A stretch of DNA of 64,000 nucleotides, from positions 62,001 to 126,000 of the forward strand of contig PWMQ01000072.1 of assembly GCA_003558125.1 (NCBI GenBank). The letters are read 5' to 3'. Shown piece after piece: positions 17,676 to 26,356 of the stretch. Position 1 is the first letter of the stretch, and the number at the start of each line of letters is the position of its first letter. Source of the stretch: Natronospira sp. (GTDB lineage Bacteria > Pseudomonadota > Gammaproteobacteria > Natronospirales > Natronospiraceae). A program made the position numbers and the translations under genes. Under the pieces are notes generated by a model that was not told where the DNA came from, did no database searches, and saw nothing but the letters and a program-made list of their open reading frames with translations.

Positions 17676-17691
17676 TGGCACGATTCATGCT
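17676..17691 (+). promoter_or_regulatory. Sigma-54 (RpoN) promoter for the second chemotaxis cluster
   Basis: The bases TGGCACGATTCATGCT match the sigma-54 consensus TGGCAC-N5-TTGC(A/T), with the invariant GG (-24, 17677-17678) and GC (-12, 17689-17690) exactly ten bases apart. Transcription would start near 17702 and give a leader of about 160 bases before cheW at 17861. In polar flagellates such promoters are driven by FleQ/FlrA or FleR-type activators. No enhancer site was identified. Confidence 0.65.
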
Positions 17692-17860
17692 GCAGGTGGA
17701 CTCATGGCCATGGTTGTCGGAGATTTGACAGTACTTTTCTCAAGATTCTCCACTGCTTGCCGTCAACTGTTATGTGGCAACGCAAGCTCGGGCAGGTTGT
17801 TTGCGAGTGATTTGCCCGGTCGCTACCGGCACTTCCGTCCCACAAGGGAGCCTGATCAGG

Positions 17861-18385
17861 ATGACTGAACAAGACGGTTGGGAACAATCCGACCATTCCG
17901 TACTGGCCGGCTTCGAGGATGATGGCCGCCAGGTCCTCAGTTTCAGTCTCGGCGGCGAGGAGTACGGGATCGACATTGTCCGGGTCCAGGAAATTCGCGG
18001 CTGGTCCCGAGTCAGAAAGGTGCCCGGTGCCCCCGAATGGATGCTGGGCATGCTCAAGCTGCGGGGTGCCGTCATTCCGGTGGTGGATATGCGGCTGCGT
18101 TTTGGCCTGCCAGTGACTGAGAGCAGTGATCGAACGGTGATTATCATCCTCAATCTGGACGAGGACGAAGACGGACATGATGTGGGTATCGTGGTTGATG
18201 AGGTGGCTGACGTGATCGGGGTGCCGGAGGACGGAATTCGTCCAGTGCCCCGCATGGGAACGGCTGTGGATACGGAATACCTTGAGGGCATTGCCACCAG
18301 TGGTGAGGGCATGCTCATGCTTCTCGACGCAGACCGGTTGTTTCGGGATTGGGAACTCAAAGAGTTGCGTGAGTGGGGCGAATGA
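17861..18385 (+). CDS. cheW: Chemotaxis coupling protein CheW (second copy)
   Basis: A 174-residue CheW with the full fold: VLSFSLGGEEYGIDIVRVQE, the GMLKLRGAVIPVVDMRLRFG core, and VGIVVDEVADVIGVPEDG. It differs from the first CheW (14698-15219) in lacking the basic extension and having an acidic loop DEDEDGHD. I start at ATG 17861; frame extension upstream has no CheW homology and runs into the promoter region. It heads the cluster cheW-mcp-cheR-cheD-cheB and is likely expressed from the sigma-54 site at 17676. It could serve the adjacent receptor. Confidence 0.94.
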   Translation: MTEQDGWEQSDHSVLAGFEDDGRQVLSFSLGGEEYGIDIVRVQEIRGWSRVRKVPGAPEWMLGMLKLRGAVIPVVDMRLRFGLPVTESSDRTVIIILNLDEDEDGHDVGIVVDEVADVIGVPEDGIRPVPRMGTAVDTEYLEGIATSGEGMLMLLDADRLFRDWELKELREWGE

Positions 18386-18470
18386 GGGCTGGGCGCTGCT
18401 TACTTGGCAAGCGCGAGCCGGTGTCTGACCCAAGTGCATGCATAGCAGCGAATCGCGTAGGGGATGAGAA

Positions 18471-20222
18471 ATGAATATGGTTCTGACGATCAAAAAGCGC
18501 CTGACCTTGTTGATCTTGGTTGCTGCTCTGGTATTGCTCGTGGTGGGCATGATGGGGCTGAATGGCAGCCGAATGGGTGCCAATGCTCTTGATCGAATCG
18601 TCGGCCAGAATGTCGAAGTCACCGAGCTTGTCAACGAGATCTATGTCAATGAACTGATGCAGCGCCAAAGCGTGTTGGAGGCCCTCAGCGAACCCTTGCC
18701 CAATGTGATTAACCGGACAATGGATGAAGTGGATGAACGCGAGGCGGATACCAGTCGCTTGTTTGAGCGGTATGAAGGCATGGTCGCCACGGATGAGGAG
18801 CGGGAGATGGCGCAGGACTGGCTGGCGGCTCGTCAGGAGCAGGCCGAAGCCATGGAAAGGGTGTTTGATGCATTGCTGGACGAGAATGTTGATCTGGCCA
18901 TCATGCTGACGCAGAACCAGTTGGAGCCGGCTAGCATAATGGTGCAGCGAGGAGCTCGTCAGTTGGTGGAATATCAGCGCAATAGGGTTAATGAAGTAAG
19001 CGATGAACTGGGTGAGCAAATCGGCAATCTGGTTCTTGCCGCCGCGGTGGTTCTGTTGATTTCCCTGGCTGTCATCGCTTTTCTCGGTTGGGGCACAATT
19101 CGCAATATCAATTCTGCCCTGGCCAAGGCTTCCGATGTGATCAGCCGTATCGCTGATGGTCAGCTCAATAACCGTACAACAGTCAAGGTACGGGATGAAG
19201 TGGGATTGATGATCGAGGATCTCTCCCGCATGGATGAAAAGCTCGCCGATATCGTGACCCGGGTGCGTGAAGCGGCCACCTCCGTGGATGCTGCTGCCCA
19301 GGAAATTGCCTCCGGTACGGATGATCTCGCTCAGCGTACTCAGGAGCAAGCTTCCTCCATTGAAGAAACCGCTTCCAGCATGGAGGAGATGACCTCCACG
19401 GTGAAGAACAATGCGGATAACGCCCAAGAGGCCAATCAACTGGCCTCTGGGACCCGTCAAGACGCCGAGCGTGGTGGCGAGGTGGTCAAGCGGGCGGTGG
19501 GGGCCATGCGCGAGATCGACGAAAGCAGTGGCAAGATCGTCGAGATTATCTCGGTGATCGATGAGATTGCTTTCCAGACCAATTTGCTCGCTCTCAATGC
19601 GGCGGTTGAAGCGGCCCGGGCGGGTGAGCAGGGGCGCGGCTTTGCCGTGGTTGCAACGGAGGTTCGGAACCTGGCTCAGCGTAGTGCCAAGGCCGCCAAG
19701 GAGATCAAGGATCTGATCAACGACAGTGTGGACAAGATCAAGAACGGCTCCGAGTTGGTGGAGCAATCCGGCCAGACCCTGGAAGGCATCGTGGAGAATG
19801 TGCGCCGGGTGACAGAGATTGTCGCCGAGATTGCCGCTGCTTCCAATGAGCAGGCTTCCGGTATTGATCAGGTCAATCGGGCCATCATGCAGATGGACGA
19901 AGTCACCCAGCAGAACGCATCGCTCGTGGAGGAAACTGCCGCTACCAGCCGTTCCATGCAGGAGCAGGCCGGTCAGTTGCTGGATCGTGTCGCCTTTTTC
20001 AGTCTGGGTGCGGATGACCAGGAAGGACAGATCCTGGCGGAGCGCAGCCATGAGGCCAAGCGTGCCACCCGTGAACAGGAGGAGCGGGTCAAGGACCAGT
20101 TGCAGAGTGCCAAGCAATCAAGTGTTGGACAGGATACGGGGCAGTCTAGTCCACGTCGTCAGGAGTCTGGGCGCCCGGTTCAGTCCAGTCGGTCTGAGGA
20201 TGACCTTTGGGAGGAGTTCTGA
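18471..20222 (+). CDS. Methyl-accepting chemotaxis protein with CheR/CheB tether
   Basis: A 583-residue transmembrane receptor. Helix one is at about 9-30; a periplasmic domain of about 155 residues, predicted all-helical and of 4HB-like size, follows; helix two is at about 183-205; then a HAMP (206-260) and the signalling domain with the hairpin tip [20 protein letters not shown] and [18 protein letters not shown]. After a flexible tail it ends in LWEEF, fitting the xWxxF pentapeptide that tethers CheR and CheB. Both enzymes are encoded just downstream. The ligand cannot be inferred. Confidence 0.94.
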   Translation: MNMVLTIKKRLTLLILVAALVLLVVGMMGLNGSRMGANALDRIVGQNVEVTELVNEIYVNELMQRQSVLEALSEPLPNVINRTMDEVDEREADTSRLFERYEGMVATDEEREMAQDWLAARQEQAEAMERVFDALLDENVDLAIMLTQNQLEPASIMVQRGARQLVEYQRNRVNEVSDELGEQIGNLVLAAAVVLLISLAVIAFLGWGTIRNINSALAKASDVISRIADGQLNNRTTVKVRDEVGLMIEDLSRMDEKLADIVTRVREAATSVDAAAQEIASGTDDLAQRTQEQASSIEETASSMEEMTSTVKNNADNAQEANQLASGTRQDAERGGEVVKRAVGAMREIDESSGKIVEIISVIDEIAFQTNLLALNAAVEAARAGEQGRGFAVVATEVRNLAQRSAKAAKEIKDLINDSVDKIKNGSELVEQSGQTLEGIVENVRRVTEIVAEIAAASNEQASGIDQVNRAIMQMDEVTQQNASLVEETAATSRSMQEQAGQLLDRVAFFSLGADDQEGQILAERSHEAKRATREQEERVKDQLQSAKQSSVGQDTGQSSPRRQESGRPVQSSRSEDDLWEEF

Positions 20223-20275
20223 CGCCGTTCATGCCTTCTTCTGGCAGGAAGTTGCGATGTGGGTATTAACATCAA

Positions 20276-20310
20276 GGGTGGCGGCGTCTCTGACTCGCCA
20301 CCCTTTTTCT
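20276..20310 (+). terminator. Rho-independent terminator after the receptor gene
   Basis: An eight-base perfect stem (GGGTGGCG at 20276-20283 with CGCCACCC at 20296-20303) is followed by TTTTTCT. It lies 54 bases after the receptor stop and before cheR, so cheR-cheD-cheB may need read-through or their own promoter. Confidence 0.85.
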
Positions 20311-20425
20311 TTGGCTCCCTGCCAAGACAGTGGAGTAGCAGTCTCGGGCTTGAACTGATTTTTATCGGTTGAGCTTCTGTTAGTTGAGAGAATTTTGCCA
20401 TAATCTGGGGAGCAGGCCACTGACG

Positions 20426-21280
20426 ATGTCCGTACCGATGAAACAGTCCTCAGCCAAGCAGTATGCGTTCTCGGACGCTGAATACGAGGAGCTGCGTCGC
20501 ATTATCGAGCAAATCGTCGGGATCGCCCTCGCCAGTGGCAAACGCGATCTGGTCTATGGCCGGGTCTCAAGACGGGTGCGGGCCCTGGGTTTGTCCTCCT
20601 TTGCCGAGTATCTTGCACGACTGCGCAAGGGTGATCAGGCAGAGTTGGAAGAGCTGGTCAACGCCATGACCACGAACGTCACCCAGTTCTTTCGCGAGTC
20701 TCACCATTTTGATTATCTTCGCGAGACCTTCCTGCCGGAGATGGTGCAAAGGCATCAGCGAGACCGGGTGATACGCATCTGGTCAGCAGGCTGTTCAAGT
20801 GGCGAAGAGCCCTATTCCATCGCCGTGGTCATGGCGGAGTTTTTGGACGCTCATCCCGGATGGCGGGCCGAAATCTGGGCCACTGACGTGGACGGTGCCA
20901 TCTTGCGGCAGGCGGAAGAGGGTGTGTATCCCATGGAGAGTCTCAAGGATGTCTCTCAGGAACGTCTGCGTCGTTTCTTCCTGCGGGGCAAGGGCGTGAA
21001 TGAAGGCAAGGTGCGTGTAGGCAAGTCGTTGCGTGAAATTGTGCAGTTTCAACGCGTGAATCTGATTGAACCATGGAGAATAAGGCAGTCTTTTGATGCA
21101 GTGTTCTGCCGTAATGTGATCATATATTTTGATCGTGCACACAAGAAGCAGGTCGTGGAGGGGATCGCCGATCATTTGGCCCCCAAAGGGCATTTGTTCC
21201 TCGGGCATTCAGAGTCCCTTCATGGTCTGACTGACCGCTATCAACTAATAGGCAAGACCATTTATCGGAGGCGGGACTGA
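20426..21280 (+). CDS. cheR: Chemotaxis methyltransferase CheR
   Basis: CheR adds methyl groups from S-adenosylmethionine to receptor glutamates. The 284-residue protein has the N-terminal helical domain (to about 85) and the Rossmann methyltransferase domain, with SAGCSSGEEPYSIA as the SAM-binding loop, ATDVDGAIL, the CRNVIIYFD motif and GHLFLGHSESL. I start at ATG 20426 (after ggggagcagg); an earlier in-frame start at 20384 lies in the promoter region. It is the first gene after the terminator and is followed by cheD and cheB. Confidence 0.95.
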   Translation: MSVPMKQSSAKQYAFSDAEYEELRRIIEQIVGIALASGKRDLVYGRVSRRVRALGLSSFAEYLARLRKGDQAELEELVNAMTTNVTQFFRESHHFDYLRETFLPEMVQRHQRDRVIRIWSAGCSSGEEPYSIAVVMAEFLDAHPGWRAEIWATDVDGAILRQAEEGVYPMESLKDVSQERLRRFFLRGKGVNEGKVRVGKSLREIVQFQRVNLIEPWRIRQSFDAVFCRNVIIYFDRAHKKQVVEGIADHLAPKGHLFLGHSESLHGLTDRYQLIGKTIYRRRD

Positions 21281-21311
21281 GTTGATGGCGGTTATGGTGC
21301 ATGGGAATGTC

Positions 21312-21316
21312 GGAGG
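21312..21316 (+). promoter_or_regulatory. Ribosome binding site that fixes the cheD start
   Basis: GGAGG, the best Shine-Dalgarno match in this stretch, lies eight bases before the ATG at 21325 and inside the longer reading frame that opens at 21301. The longer version has no such site upstream, so the shorter start is preferred. Confidence 0.7.
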
Positions 21317-21324
21317 CACGCAAA

Positions 21325-21906
21325 ATGCGTCAGGTTTTTGGCGGTAACTCTCAAGGCTTTTCGACCTTCGATCCCAGGCTTGACCGAGATGTTTTTCGGA
21401 TTCATGCGGGTGGTTATTGCGTCGCTGCAGGGCCGGCGATAATCAGCACCCTGTTGGGTTCATGTGTGGCGGTTTGCCTGCGGGATCCCGAGGGACCGGT
21501 GGCGGCGATGAACCATTTCCTGCTGCCCTGGCCTGATCGCGTTTCTGCCGATAAACAAGTTGAAGGTGATTGCCGGTATGGCGTCTATGCCATGAGGGCT
21601 ATTGTGGATGGCATGGAGCGGATGGGTGCCTGTCGCACGCGGATGCAGGCCAAGCTGTTTGGTGGCGCGGAGATGTTGGCCGGTATGCAGCCTGTGGGAC
21701 GTGGCAATATCGGATATGCAGAAGAAGTGCTTGAGAGGCTGGGAATTCCGGTGATTGCCCGGGATGTTGGCGGGCGGGAGCATCGGGTCATTCGCTTCTT
21801 TACTGAAAATGGTCGAGTCCAGTTGCAGAAGCCTCGGGCCCGTGGGGTAGAGTCTGTGGTGGCGCGCCGTCACGGCGGGACTGAAGCTGCATTGCGAGGA
21901 GAATAA
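21325..21906 (+). CDS. cheD: Chemoreceptor glutamine deamidase CheD
   Basis: CheD deamidates receptor glutamines and so adjusts adaptation. The 193-residue protein has the active-site Cys in TLLGSCVAVCL, the following His in AAMNHFLLP, and KLFGGAEML further on, the standard Cys-His-Thr arrangement. The family is common in bacteria with several chemotaxis genes but absent from enterics. It sits between cheR and cheB and its stop is followed immediately by the cheB start region, so it is part of the adaptation module. The start at 21325 is set by GGAGG at 21312. Confidence 0.94.
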   Translation: MRQVFGGNSQGFSTFDPRLDRDVFRIHAGGYCVAAGPAIISTLLGSCVAVCLRDPEGPVAAMNHFLLPWPDRVSADKQVEGDCRYGVYAMRAIVDGMERMGACRTRMQAKLFGGAEMLAGMQPVGRGNIGYAEEVLERLGIPVIARDVGGREHRVIRFFTENGRVQLQKPRARGVESVVARRHGGTEAALRGE

Positions 21907-21912
21907 TTGCGT

Positions 21913-23013
21913 ATGCCAGGCAAGATTCGTGTGGTTGTAGTGGATGATTCCGCTCTGGTCCGTAAGTTGCTGACCCGGATGCTGGAATCCGATCCCGGGA
22001 TCGAAGTGGTGGCGACCGCACCCGACCCCTATGTCGCACGGGATCAGATCAAGCGACATGACCCCGATGTGATCACCCTGGATGTGGAAATGCCTCGCAT
22101 GGATGGGCTCACCTTTCTCGAAAACCTGATGCGTCTGCGTCCCATGCCAGTGGTCATGGTGTCATCCCTCACCCATGACGGAGCGAAAGTGACCCTTCAG
22201 GCTCTGGAATTGGGAGCGGTAGATTTTGTGACCAAGCCGGCACAGCAACTGTCGGTCAAGCTGGAGGATTATGCTGCCGAGGTGGTTTCCAAGGTCAAGG
22301 CGGCGGCTCGGGCTCGGGTCAGTTCGCGGGAAACCTACTCCGGCGAGGCCCGAGAGGCGTTTCGTCAGCGGGTCCGGGAGTCCTTGAGGGAGGCCGGCGC
22401 CTACGAGGCCAGAAGCACCGGCGGTCGGCAGAAGGTCGTGGCGATAGGGGCCTCCACTGGTGGTACCGAGGCCATCCGCCGAGTGCTGGAATGCCTGCCG
22501 CCCAACGCGCCGCCCATCATTATTAGCCAGCACATTCCCGCCAGTTTTTCCGGCCCCTTCGCGGAGCGTCTGAATGGAATTTGCAGTCTCACGGTTCGGG
22601 AAGCGGAGAATGGCGTTCCTCTCATGCCGGGGCATGCCTATGTGGCCCCGGGGGATTATCATCTGCGCCTTCGGCGTGATGGTGCCCGCCTGGTTTGTCG
22701 ACTGGATCAATCGGCGACGGTCAATCGCCATCGCCCCAGTGTTGACGTGATGTTCGAGTCCGTGGCCCAGGCGGCGGGGAGTGAGTCGGTGGGTGTTTTA
22801 TTGACCGGCATGGGCCGTGATGGTGCCGAAGGGCTGCTGCAAATGCGCAAGGCCGGGGCATCCACAATGGTTCAGGACGAGGCGAGCTCGACCGTCTGGG
22901 GCATGCCCGGGGCGGCGGTCCAGTTAGGGGCGGCGGAGGAGATCCTTGGCCTCGAGGCCATTCCTGCCCGCATGCTGGCCCTCGCGCAGGGAGACACGGC
23001 CCGCCCGGCCTGA
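21913..23013 (+). CDS. cheB: Chemotaxis methylesterase/response regulator CheB
   Basis: CheB removes methyl groups from receptors when phosphorylated by CheA. The 366-residue protein has an N-terminal receiver (phospho-acceptor D57 in [12 protein letters not shown]), a linker of about 40 residues (130-172), and the esterase domain with catalytic Ser181 (AIGASTGG), His207 (ISQHIPASF) and the Asp in [19 protein letters not shown] lies before both ATG 21913 and an in-frame TTG at 21907; ATG is preferred. In pseudomonads this gene follows cheA in the main cluster; here it has moved to the receptor cluster. Confidence 0.95.
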   Translation: MPGKIRVVVVDDSALVRKLLTRMLESDPGIEVVATAPDPYVARDQIKRHDPDVITLDVEMPRMDGLTFLENLMRLRPMPVVMVSSLTHDGAKVTLQALELGAVDFVTKPAQQLSVKLEDYAAEVVSKVKAAARARVSSRETYSGEAREAFRQRVRESLREAGAYEARSTGGRQKVVAIGASTGGTEAIRRVLECLPPNAPPIIISQHIPASFSGPFAERLNGICSLTVREAENGVPLMPGHAYVAPGDYHLRLRRDGARLVCRLDQSATVNRHRPSVDVMFESVAQAAGSESVGVLLTGMGRDGAEGLLQMRKAGASTMVQDEASSTVWGMPGAAVQLGAAEEILGLEAIPARMLALAQGDTARPA

Positions 23014-23027
23014 ATCTGCCCCCCACG

Positions 23028-23047
23028 ACTCCCCCGTCCGGGGGAGT
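23028..23047 (+). other. Strong hairpin after cheB without a T tract
   Basis: A perfect eight-base stem (ACTCCCCC with GGGGGAGT) around a four-base loop lies 15 bases after the cheB stop. Because no T run follows, it is more likely an RNA-stabilising end or a factor-dependent stop than a classical terminator. Confidence 0.45.
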
Positions 23048-23176
23048 ACCGGGCGGTGCCCGGCATCTGCTAACATACCCCGATTATGCTCAGGCGCGCC
23101 TGCGGAATCCGCCGGATTTCCTGTCCCGCGCCTATTAGCCCTGGCGGAAGCGAATCACAGTGGAGGTTGCAGAGAA

Positions 23177-24226
23177 ATGAACGCGGAATTCGAGCGTAAG
23201 CTGGACCAGCTAAAGCGTGTTGCCAATGATCTGGTGGCCCCTGGGAAGGGTATTCTGGCCGCCGATGAGAGTACCGGGACGATCAAGAAGCGGCTGGACT
23301 CGGTGGGTGTGGAATCCACTGAAGAGACTCGCCGCCGTTATCGGGAGATTCTGTTCACCACCCCTGGCGCCGAGGAGTTCGTTAGCGGTGTAATCCTCTT
23401 TGATGAGACCCTGCGCCAGTCCAGCCGGGAGGGCACGCCCTTCCCCGAGCTGCTGAAGTCCAAAGGCATCATTCCGGGGATCAAGGTGGATGCCGGTGCC
23501 AAGCCGCTGGCGGGGCATCCTGACGAGAAGGTCACAGAGGGGCTGGATGGTCTGCGTGATCGCCTGGCCGAATATGCCGAGTTGGGCGCTCAGTTCGCCA
23601 AGTGGCGTGCCGTGATCAGCATCGACACCGATAAGGGGCACCCCTCGGACTGGTGCCTGGATGCCAATGCCCACGCGCTGGCCCGTTATGCCGCCCTGTG
23701 TCAGGAAGCCGGCATCGTGCCCATTGTTGAGCCGGAAGTGCTGATGGACGGCAGTAACAGCATTGAAGTCTGTGAGGACGTCACCAGCCGGACCCTGAAT
23801 CGGGTCTTCAATGCCCTGTTCGAGCACGGCGTGGTGATGGAAGGCATTCTGCTCAAGCCCAATATGGTCATCGCGGGCAAACAGGCAGAACGTCAGGCAG
23901 ACCCCCGTGAAGTGGCCGAGGCCACCGTGCGCTGTCTGCGCCGCCATGTGCCCGCGGCCGTACCGGGGATCGTCTTCCTCTCCGGTGGGCAGAGCGATGA
24001 ATTGGCGACCGAGCATCTGAACATCATGAACCAGCTCGGCCCGCATCCCTGGGAGCTCAGCTTCTCCTATGGCCGTGCCCTTCAGGCCCCGGCCCTGAAG
24101 ACCTGGGCTGGCGACGAGTCCAAGGCGGAAGCTGCCCAGCAGGCCTACTATCATCGTGCCCGCTGCAACGGCGCAGCCCGGTCCGGTGACTGGTCCGAGA
24201 ATATGGAGAAGGACAAGGCAGCCTAA
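23177..24226 (+). CDS. Fructose-bisphosphate aldolase, class I
   Basis: A 349-residue class I (Schiff-base) aldolase cleaving fructose-1,6-bisphosphate in glycolysis and making it in gluconeogenesis. Residues match the animal and plant type: APGKGILAADESTGTIKKR near the N-terminus, Schiff-base Lys227 in EGILLKPNMV, and PGIVFLSGGQS. Most gammaproteobacteria rely on the metal-dependent class II enzyme, so this form is worth noting, though scattered bacterial cases are known. A ribosome site (tggagg) precedes ATG 23177 and a strong terminator follows at 24239. It is transcribed alone. Confidence 0.94.
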   Translation: MNAEFERKLDQLKRVANDLVAPGKGILAADESTGTIKKRLDSVGVESTEETRRRYREILFTTPGAEEFVSGVILFDETLRQSSREGTPFPELLKSKGIIPGIKVDAGAKPLAGHPDEKVTEGLDGLRDRLAEYAELGAQFAKWRAVISIDTDKGHPSDWCLDANAHALARYAALCQEAGIVPIVEPEVLMDGSNSIEVCEDVTSRTLNRVFNALFEHGVVMEGILLKPNMVIAGKQAERQADPREVAEATVRCLRRHVPAAVPGIVFLSGGQSDELATEHLNIMNQLGPHPWELSFSYGRALQAPALKTWAGDESKAEAAQQAYYHRARCNGAARSGDWSENMEKDKAA

Positions 24227-24238
24227 GCAAGCACTGGG

Positions 24239-24269
24239 GCCCCGGGAATCACTTCCCGGGGCTTTTTTT
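24239..24269 (+). terminator. Rho-independent terminator of the aldolase gene
   Basis: A perfect ten-base stem (GCCCCGGGAA / TTCCCGGGGC) with loop TCAC and seven T bases, 12 bases after the aldolase stop. It separates the aldolase from the mla operon. Confidence 0.93.
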
Positions 24270-24293
24270 GGCCTGTTCAACAAGGATGGCGTC

Positions 24294-25112
24294 ATGACGC
24301 GTCCAGCGGGGCAAGAACCACATATCGAATTGGAAGGCCTTCGTTTCCAGCGCGACGGACGGCCGATTTTCGAAGATGTCAGTCTGAGCATCCCACGGGG
24401 CAAGGTCACCGCGATCATGGGGCCCAGTGGGACCGGCAAGACGACCCTTCTGCGGCTAGTAACCGGCCAGTTGCTGCCAGAGAGGGGCAGTATCCGGGTC
24501 GATGGCCAGGAGGTGACGGGCATTGGGCGAGAAGCCTTGTATCGGCTGCGCAAGCGCATTGGCTTCCTTTTCCAGCATGGTGCCTTGCTGACGGATCTAG
24601 ATGTCTATGAGAATGTCGCCTTCCCGCTTCGGGAGCATACCCAGCTCCCGGATTGCCTGATTCATCATCTGGTCATGACCAAGCTGCAATCGGTTGGCCT
24701 GCGTGGTGCGGCGCGTCTTATGCCTTCTCAGCTTTCCGGCGGCATGGCCCGTCGAGTGGGTTTGGCTCGTGCCGTTGTCATGGATCCGGAGCTGGTTCTC
24801 TACGACGAGCCTTTTGCCGGGTTGGACCCCATTTCCATGGGTGTGATCGTTCGCCTGATCAGAGAGATCAACGAGGCGCTCGGCCTCACCAGTGTGATCG
24901 TCTCCCACGACATCGAAGAAGTCTCTCAGGTGGCGGATTGGGCCTGGATCATTGCCGATGGCCGCATTATCGCCGGCGGGACCCCGGAGGAGCTGCGGGG
25001 CGAGGAGTCGCCCTGGGTGCGCCAGTTCATGCATCGCCTCTCTGATGGCCCGGTGCCCTTTCATTTCCCGGCGCGGGACTATCCTGAAGACTTGCGAGAG
25101 GTGCCACGATGA
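24294..25112 (+). CDS. mlaF: Phospholipid transport ATPase MlaF
   Basis: MlaF is the ATPase of the MlaFEDB ABC complex, which moves phospholipids between the inner membrane and periplasmic MlaC to keep outer-membrane asymmetry. The 272-residue protein has Walker A GPSGTGKT at 43-50, the signature LSGGMARRVGLARA, Walker B LVLYDEPFAGLD and the switch His in VIVSHD. The ribosome site aagga lies seven bases before ATG 24294. The gene heads mlaFEDCB; its stop overlaps the mlaE start (ATGA). Confidence 0.95.
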   Translation: MTRPAGQEPHIELEGLRFQRDGRPIFEDVSLSIPRGKVTAIMGPSGTGKTTLLRLVTGQLLPERGSIRVDGQEVTGIGREALYRLRKRIGFLFQHGALLTDLDVYENVAFPLREHTQLPDCLIHHLVMTKLQSVGLRGAARLMPSQLSGGMARRVGLARAVVMDPELVLYDEPFAGLDPISMGVIVRLIREINEALGLTSVIVSHDIEEVSQVADWAWIIADGRIIAGGTPEELRGEESPWVRQFMHRLSDGPVPFHFPARDYPEDLREVPR

Positions 25113-25891
25113 GGGCCATGTTCCGTGACCTGGGCGAGGCACTGCGGGAGTTTGTGGAAACCCTGGGTGCCATGACCCGCTTTCTGGGCCGGTTGCTCTG
25201 GGAAACCCCGGCCGCACTGATGCGATTTGGCCTGGTCTGGTACCAATTGCACCGGATTGGCGCCCACTCTCTGCTCATCATCGGCATTTCAGCGGTATTC
25301 GTGGGCATGGTGCTGGCCCTGCAGGGCTACCACATACTCAATCAGTTTGGGGCCACGGAGTCCCTGGGTGTGATGGTCGCCATGACTCTGGTTCGGGAGC
25401 TGGGGCCGGTGTTGACCGCAGTACTATTCGCCGGTCGAGCGGGGACATCCCTGGCTTCCGAGATTGGACTCATGCGGGCAACCGACCAATTGTCAGGCAT
25501 GGAAATGATGGCCGTTGACCCGGTCAAACGGGTCATCATGCCCCGCTTTCTGGCGGGTGTGATTGCGGTGCCATTGCTGGCGGCCATCTTCAGTGCACTG
25601 GGCATCTTTGGCGGCTATGTCGTGGGTGTGGGTCTACTGGGTGTGGATGCCGGGCCTTTCTGGTCTCAGATGAACGCGGCGGTTGATGTCCGGACAGATG
25701 TCATGAGTGGCGTCTGGAAAAGCATAGCATTCGGGATAACGGCCAGCCTGGTGGCCGTCTACGAGGGCTACAATGCCCCGCCCACTGCTGAGGGTGTCAG
25801 TCGCGCCACCACACGGGCAATCGTCATCACTGCAGTCGCGGTGCTGGCTATTAACCTATTGATTACTGCCATTATCGTCGGTGAGGGTTGA
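25109..25891 (+). CDS. mlaE: Phospholipid transport permease MlaE
   Basis: A 260-residue integral membrane protein of the MlaE/permease family with about five helices. The conserved core is visible in RELGPVLTAVLFAGRAGTS and LASEIGLMRATDQLSGMEMM, and the C-terminal block VYEGYNAPPTAEGVSRAT. MlaE is the membrane subunit coupled to MlaF. It overlaps mlaF by four bases and precedes mlaD by three. Confidence 0.95.
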   Translation: MRAMFRDLGEALREFVETLGAMTRFLGRLLWETPAALMRFGLVWYQLHRIGAHSLLIIGISAVFVGMVLALQGYHILNQFGATESLGVMVAMTLVRELGPVLTAVLFAGRAGTSLASEIGLMRATDQLSGMEMMAVDPVKRVIMPRFLAGVIAVPLLAAIFSALGIFGGYVVGVGLLGVDAGPFWSQMNAAVDVRTDVMSGVWKSIAFGITASLVAVYEGYNAPPTAEGVSRATTRAIVITAVAVLAINLLITAIIVGEG

Positions 25892-25894
25892 GGC

Positions 25895-26353
25895 ATGCGT
25901 CACAACAAGGCAATGGATTTTGGTACCGGCCTGTTTGTCCTCTTGGGGATTCTGGCCATCTTCTTTCTGGTAACCCAGACCACCGGAATGCGTACTCTGG
26001 GAACAGAGGACAGCTTTGAAGTCAGCGCCCGCTTTGACGATATCGGTGGCCTGCGGGTCAGGGCACCGGTCACCATGGCGGGGGTGCGGCTCGGCAGGGT
26101 CAGTGATATCCGTTTTGATGACGATCGTCTGGATGCGGTAGTGACCCTTCGCATCAGTGCCCGTCACGATAATCTACCGGCGGATAGCATCGCCTCCATT
26201 CGGACTTCGGGCTTGCTGGGTGAGCAATTCGTTGCCCTGGACCCGGGGGGGGATCCAGATGCTTTAACCGAGGGCGATCAGATCATTCATACCCAATCAG
26301 CCATTGTGCTTGAACGTATTATTGGCCAATTCCTGACCATGCAGGGAGATTAA
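25895..26353 (+). CDS. mlaD: MCE-domain lipid-binding protein MlaD
   Basis: MlaD forms a hexameric ring in the periplasm, anchored by one N-terminal helix (about 8-28, GTGLFVLLGILAIFFLV). Residues 38-115 form the MCE domain: SARFDDIGGLRVRAPVTMAG and VRLGRVSDI then the ASIRTSGLLGEQFVALDPG strand pair. At 152 residues it has the normal size for the enteric type. Its ring passes phospholipid to or from MlaC. Confidence 0.94.
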   Translation: MRHNKAMDFGTGLFVLLGILAIFFLVTQTTGMRTLGTEDSFEVSARFDDIGGLRVRAPVTMAGVRLGRVSDIRFDDDRLDAVVTLRISARHDNLPADSIASIRTSGLLGEQFVALDPGGDPDALTEGDQIIHTQSAIVLERIIGQFLTMQGD

Positions 26354-26356
26354 GTT

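Noticed and set aside
18357-20117. 586-residue open frame on the - strand opposite the receptor
   Set aside because: Composition (His/Leu/Gly-rich) and full overlap with a clear receptor gene mark it as a shadow.
20357-20403. Possible sigma-28 or sigma-70 promoter before cheR (GCCATAAT)
   Set aside because: Only the -10-like part is present; no -35 match at proper spacing for either sigma factor was found.
24156-24293. N-terminal extension of mlaF
   Set aside because: It runs back through the aldolase terminator; ATG 24294 has a ribosome site and gives normal length.
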